From contig CM043944.1 of assembly GCA_014529385.2 (NCBI GenBank), positions 57,820,268 through 57,884,267 of the forward strand: 64,000 bases of DNA. The letters are read 5' to 3'. The position numbers and the translations under genes were made by a program. Below are positions 61,393 to 64,000 of the stretch, in pieces. The notes beneath the pieces were generated by a model that had not been told where the DNA came from, did not search any database, and was given only the letters and a program-made list of their open reading frames with translations. Source of the stretch: Adiantum capillus-veneris. Taxonomy: Eukaryota > Streptophyta > Polypodiopsida > Polypodiales > Pteridaceae. The stretch's first letter is position 1. Each line of letters begins with the position of its first letter.

Positions 61393-61495
61393 GTTTTGTG
61401 CTTATGTTACATGGACTTTTGTCCAGGTGGACAACATGTTTATGCTAATGTTGAGCATGAATGCTTCAGCAAACTAGAGACTTGGCAAACTATGT

Positions 61496-62446
61496 TGTAC
61501 GTATTTTAGGAACCTTGTTGTTTTTGTAGATTTGTACATATGGGCATGATCTTATGTGTCATAATGGTGTGTGGATTTCTTTTTGTGGGGTTTCTTAGCT
61601 TGCTTTAGCAAGCACATGTATATGCAATGCAAGTCGCTAGTGTAGTGCCAGTTGTCGGGTTATTGTAAGTGCTTATTAATGAGTTTTTTGAAGTGAGAAT
61701 TGTATATAGCTAAAAAATCAAGTAAAACTTTAAAAGAATTCAGCCAAAAAATTCCAAAATTTACAAGTTTTGGGTCGTTGTGCCCCCTTGATGCTTTTGG
61801 ATGCAATTTTTTGCCCTCGCCTTGTCGTCTCTATGTGTAGTCATACCGAGATAGCTCATTGTTTACGTCAATTTTTCACATAGCAGCATGCAGAATAAAT
61901 TTCAATCATATTCAGCTTTCTTGATAGTCACTTTGGAAGATTTTTTTCAAGCTTTAAAGTGCCCCAATTGGAGTTATGCTCTTCAGGTTACGACTAGTTC
62001 TCTGTAGGATTATGGCTATGACAGCCATAATTCTATTTGCAAATTATGTGCATATAGATTGGGAGGGCATGTATCTATGAAGGATTATGGCTATGACAGC
62101 CTATTTGCAAATTATGTGCATATAGATTGGGAGGGCATGTATCTATGAATTGTGAAATTGATGTTAAAATTTTTGGTTTGTGCTATTCAATTGTAAAAGG
62201 GGAGGCCCTTGTCTTCATATACATTGGTTGGCGTGTGCTATAAATCCGTTCTTTTACAGGGTTTTGCTCCTATGTGCTATGGTCCTTTGGGTGGGTGTGT
62301 GCTTGTAAATTCTCAAGGGAGCATAGGTCTTTGGATTGGAGTTTACTAGGAGTTGTTTTGGTATACTTTTTGAAGTTGAGATTGAAGTTTGAGCACTCTT
62401 GGGCTATAAAGCTATAGAGGTGTCCCATTTTTACTTTCGCCCAACA
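61496..62446 (+). repeat. Element D right LTR
   Basis: About 950 bp, longer than the left copy partly because of a ~75-bp tandem duplication (about 62010-62150, units containing 'ggattatggctatgacagcc'). Confidence 0.75.
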
Positions 62447-62471
62447 ACGCGTAGTTGCAAACCACAACAAA

Positions 62472-62571
62472 ACTGATAATGATTACACTTGAATGGAAGA
62501 GCAAACAAAGAGGAACACAAACTGATAATGCTTACACTTGAATGGAAGAGCAAACAAAGAGGGACACAATG
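62472..62571. repeat. ~50-bp tandem duplication
   Basis: The unit 'aactgataatg(a/c)ttacactt' through 'aaagagg(a/g)acac' occurs twice in a row. Confidence 0.9.
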
Positions 62572-63065
62572 AAAGTTTTGAAATTGAAATTGGATTACCC
62601 AATCATTAATAAATTTGATTCCAAGCTGTAGCTAAGAAGTGGCTTGAGCGTACATACAATAGAGCTCTTTTTTCTTCGAGAGATAAGCCTCTTTTCACAT
62701 TAAGGTTATTGGATTTTATACCTAGGGATTTCTAAATGGCCAGTGGCTGCCTCACATGGGCCTTCATACATATCATGGTAGAATTAAACGCACTAAATCG
62801 ACTTGCTACTCTGGAATCGGGATTTACACACAGTGTAGTTACACTAGCTTAGAAAAATAATAGAGTACAAATGTGGTGTCTGACTAAGTGTCTGGCTAGG
62901 TGGGCACCCATTCAATGAATACGTTAACAAAGATCAATTCAACTTTATTTTGTATAGTTTATTTTAGTTTTAATAATTAAGTGCTCATTTGGGTCTCTAA
63001 TGAGTTCATCTTCTGGTTTTTACTCTTCTTCTCTAGCTCACTTCTCAAATCCCTATCCCTCGACA
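62572..63065. other. Possible LTR end of a further gypsy element
   Basis: The segment ends CTCGACA followed at 63070 by 'TGGCAAACCTAATGTGAA', which lines up with the gypsy B primer-binding site region, including 'agccccagggtgag' downstream (gypsy B 'aggctagggtgag'). The other LTR would lie beyond the window, so this rests on local similarity only. Confidence 0.35.
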
Positions 63066-64000
63066 CTTTTGGCAAACCTAATGTGAATTGAGCCCCAGGG
63101 TGAGAGATGTAGATGGATAATCCTAAAAAATTGATGAATTAACTTCCAAAGGGTTTGATGCAAAATTTGAGACCTTCAATTTTTTCATAGATGCTCCAAT
63201 TGGTATAAGGGTATCTGCTTGAAGTTGAAGATATAAGGAAAAATGAGGATTGATGATTTGGTGGATACGAAACTTTATGCCATATGTGACCACTATAATG
63301 TGCTCCAAAGACACGATCCAAAAGGTTTTCTTGCATGCTCTAACGCAAAGATGAAGAGTCAAGGGGTTCCAAAAGATTGGATGGTTGCAGCTTTTGAAGA
63401 AATTGTAAGTTTTGAGGTCATATATCAAGTTTGAGAACTAGCATAAACATATTCCAAATAGTGGGACAATTTTGTAGATGGCTTTATTCATGAAAGGTTC
63501 AAAATTATGAACTTTGAAATGAAATAGAATACTAAAATGAACTACCTTACTTTTAGTAAAGGAAAAAGGGATCAGATGCAAATACTTTGCTATAAGACAT
63601 ATTTAAAAAATTTGGAAATTATTCAAGTCCCATTTTTTTTAATGCTACTAAAAAGCTTAGTTATTTTTTGTCATTTGATATGTCGTCTATTTGTGGACAC
63701 ACTCAATCGAATTCCTTATTTTTGTAGATAACACTTCATTTTTTCCTACTTTAGCTATTTGAAGATGACCATAACTTCATAATATTCTCTAGATGATATG
63801 ATGAACTATGATATAGTCATAACATGATAAGAACATTAGGGCACTTGGAGGTCAATTAGAAGAAGTTTTGATGATTTTTAATTAGTCCAATTTAGGGCAC
63901 TTGGAGGTCTATTCGATGGAGTTTAATGTTTTTAACCTAAAAAAATAACTCCTCTTTAAACGTTTTTTTTGAATACGATGATGAAAGTTGTTTAAATTAG
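63066..64000. other. Unassigned right edge
   Basis: The short frame 63243-63434 ('MRIDDLVDTKLYAICDHYNV') lies where gag would start if a gypsy element begins at ~63066, but it does not resemble the gag of A, B or C. A 'gggcacttggaggtc(a/t)att' phrase is repeated near 63839 and 63896. Confidence 0.35.

Larger units (their letters stand above)
59421..62446 (+). mobile_element. LTR element D, short non-autonomous type
   Basis: Two direct repeats, 59421-60210 and 61496-62446, both start TG and end in the CCCAACA/CCCAATA form, enclosing 1285 bp without any gag or pol similarity. Shared LTR blocks include 'tttagcaagcacatgta' and 'gtgctatggtcctttgggtg'. No clear target duplication, primer-binding site or polypurine tract was found, so boundaries are approximate. 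The size and the lack of pol fit a non-autonomous LTR retrotransposon. Direction is taken from the internal ORF only. Confidence 0.7.

Overview
This is plant nuclear DNA: AT-rich, full of Ty1/copia and Ty3/gypsy retrotransposons, a CACTA (En/Spm) transposon with a TNP2-type transposase, GT-AG introns, and very long (GA)n/(CT)n microsatellites. I find no convincing host gene, tRNA, rRNA or CRISPR array. The clade cannot be fixed from the sequence; a large repeat-rich land-plant genome is all I claim.

Layout. 1-3701: unassigned DNA with one 217-bp MITE. 3702-9387: a complete but decayed copia element on the minus strand, with LTRs, primer-binding site, polypurine tract and a TGCCT target duplication. 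9718-29785: an old gypsy element (A) on the minus strand, split in the middle of pol by a ~12-kb terminal-inverted-repeat (TIR) DNA transposon at 12793-24763 (called Y here). 29786-36160: no recognisable genes, apart from a degenerate ~70-bp tandem array at 32390-33780. 36164-38830: gag-side debris of another gypsy element (C), minus strand, hit by a second-type insertion of the same MITE family and by a 40-bp tandem duplication. 39392-58.6 kb: a ~280-bp-period tandem repeat, each unit carrying a near-perfect 20-bp palindrome, into which a 17.4-kb CACTA element (40934-58361, ACT target duplication) has inserted. The CACTA element is itself hit by a solo gypsy LTR (45007-46025) and a complete gypsy element B (50225-58161). 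59421-62446: a short LTR element (D) with a non-retroviral open reading frame. The right edge may hold the start of one more LTR element.

Most notable content. Transposon Y has 30-bp perfect TIRs and carries at least five spliced, decayed genes: a transposase-like protein (+), a large unknown protein (-, split by a MITE), a fusion of a divergent histone H3 fold with a Ulp1/SENP-like cysteine protease domain (+), an FCP1/NIF-type HAD phosphatase fragment (+), and a second unknown protein (-). A mobile element carrying its own histone H3-like domain joined to a SUMO-protease-like domain is the best candidate here for an undescribed system.

Relative ages by hand comparison: gypsy A LTRs differ most (roughly a fifth of sites in a sample), copia LTRs by about 9%, gypsy B LTRs by about 4% in a sample. 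Nearly all coding regions carry stops or frameshifts, so every gene is annotated as a relic.
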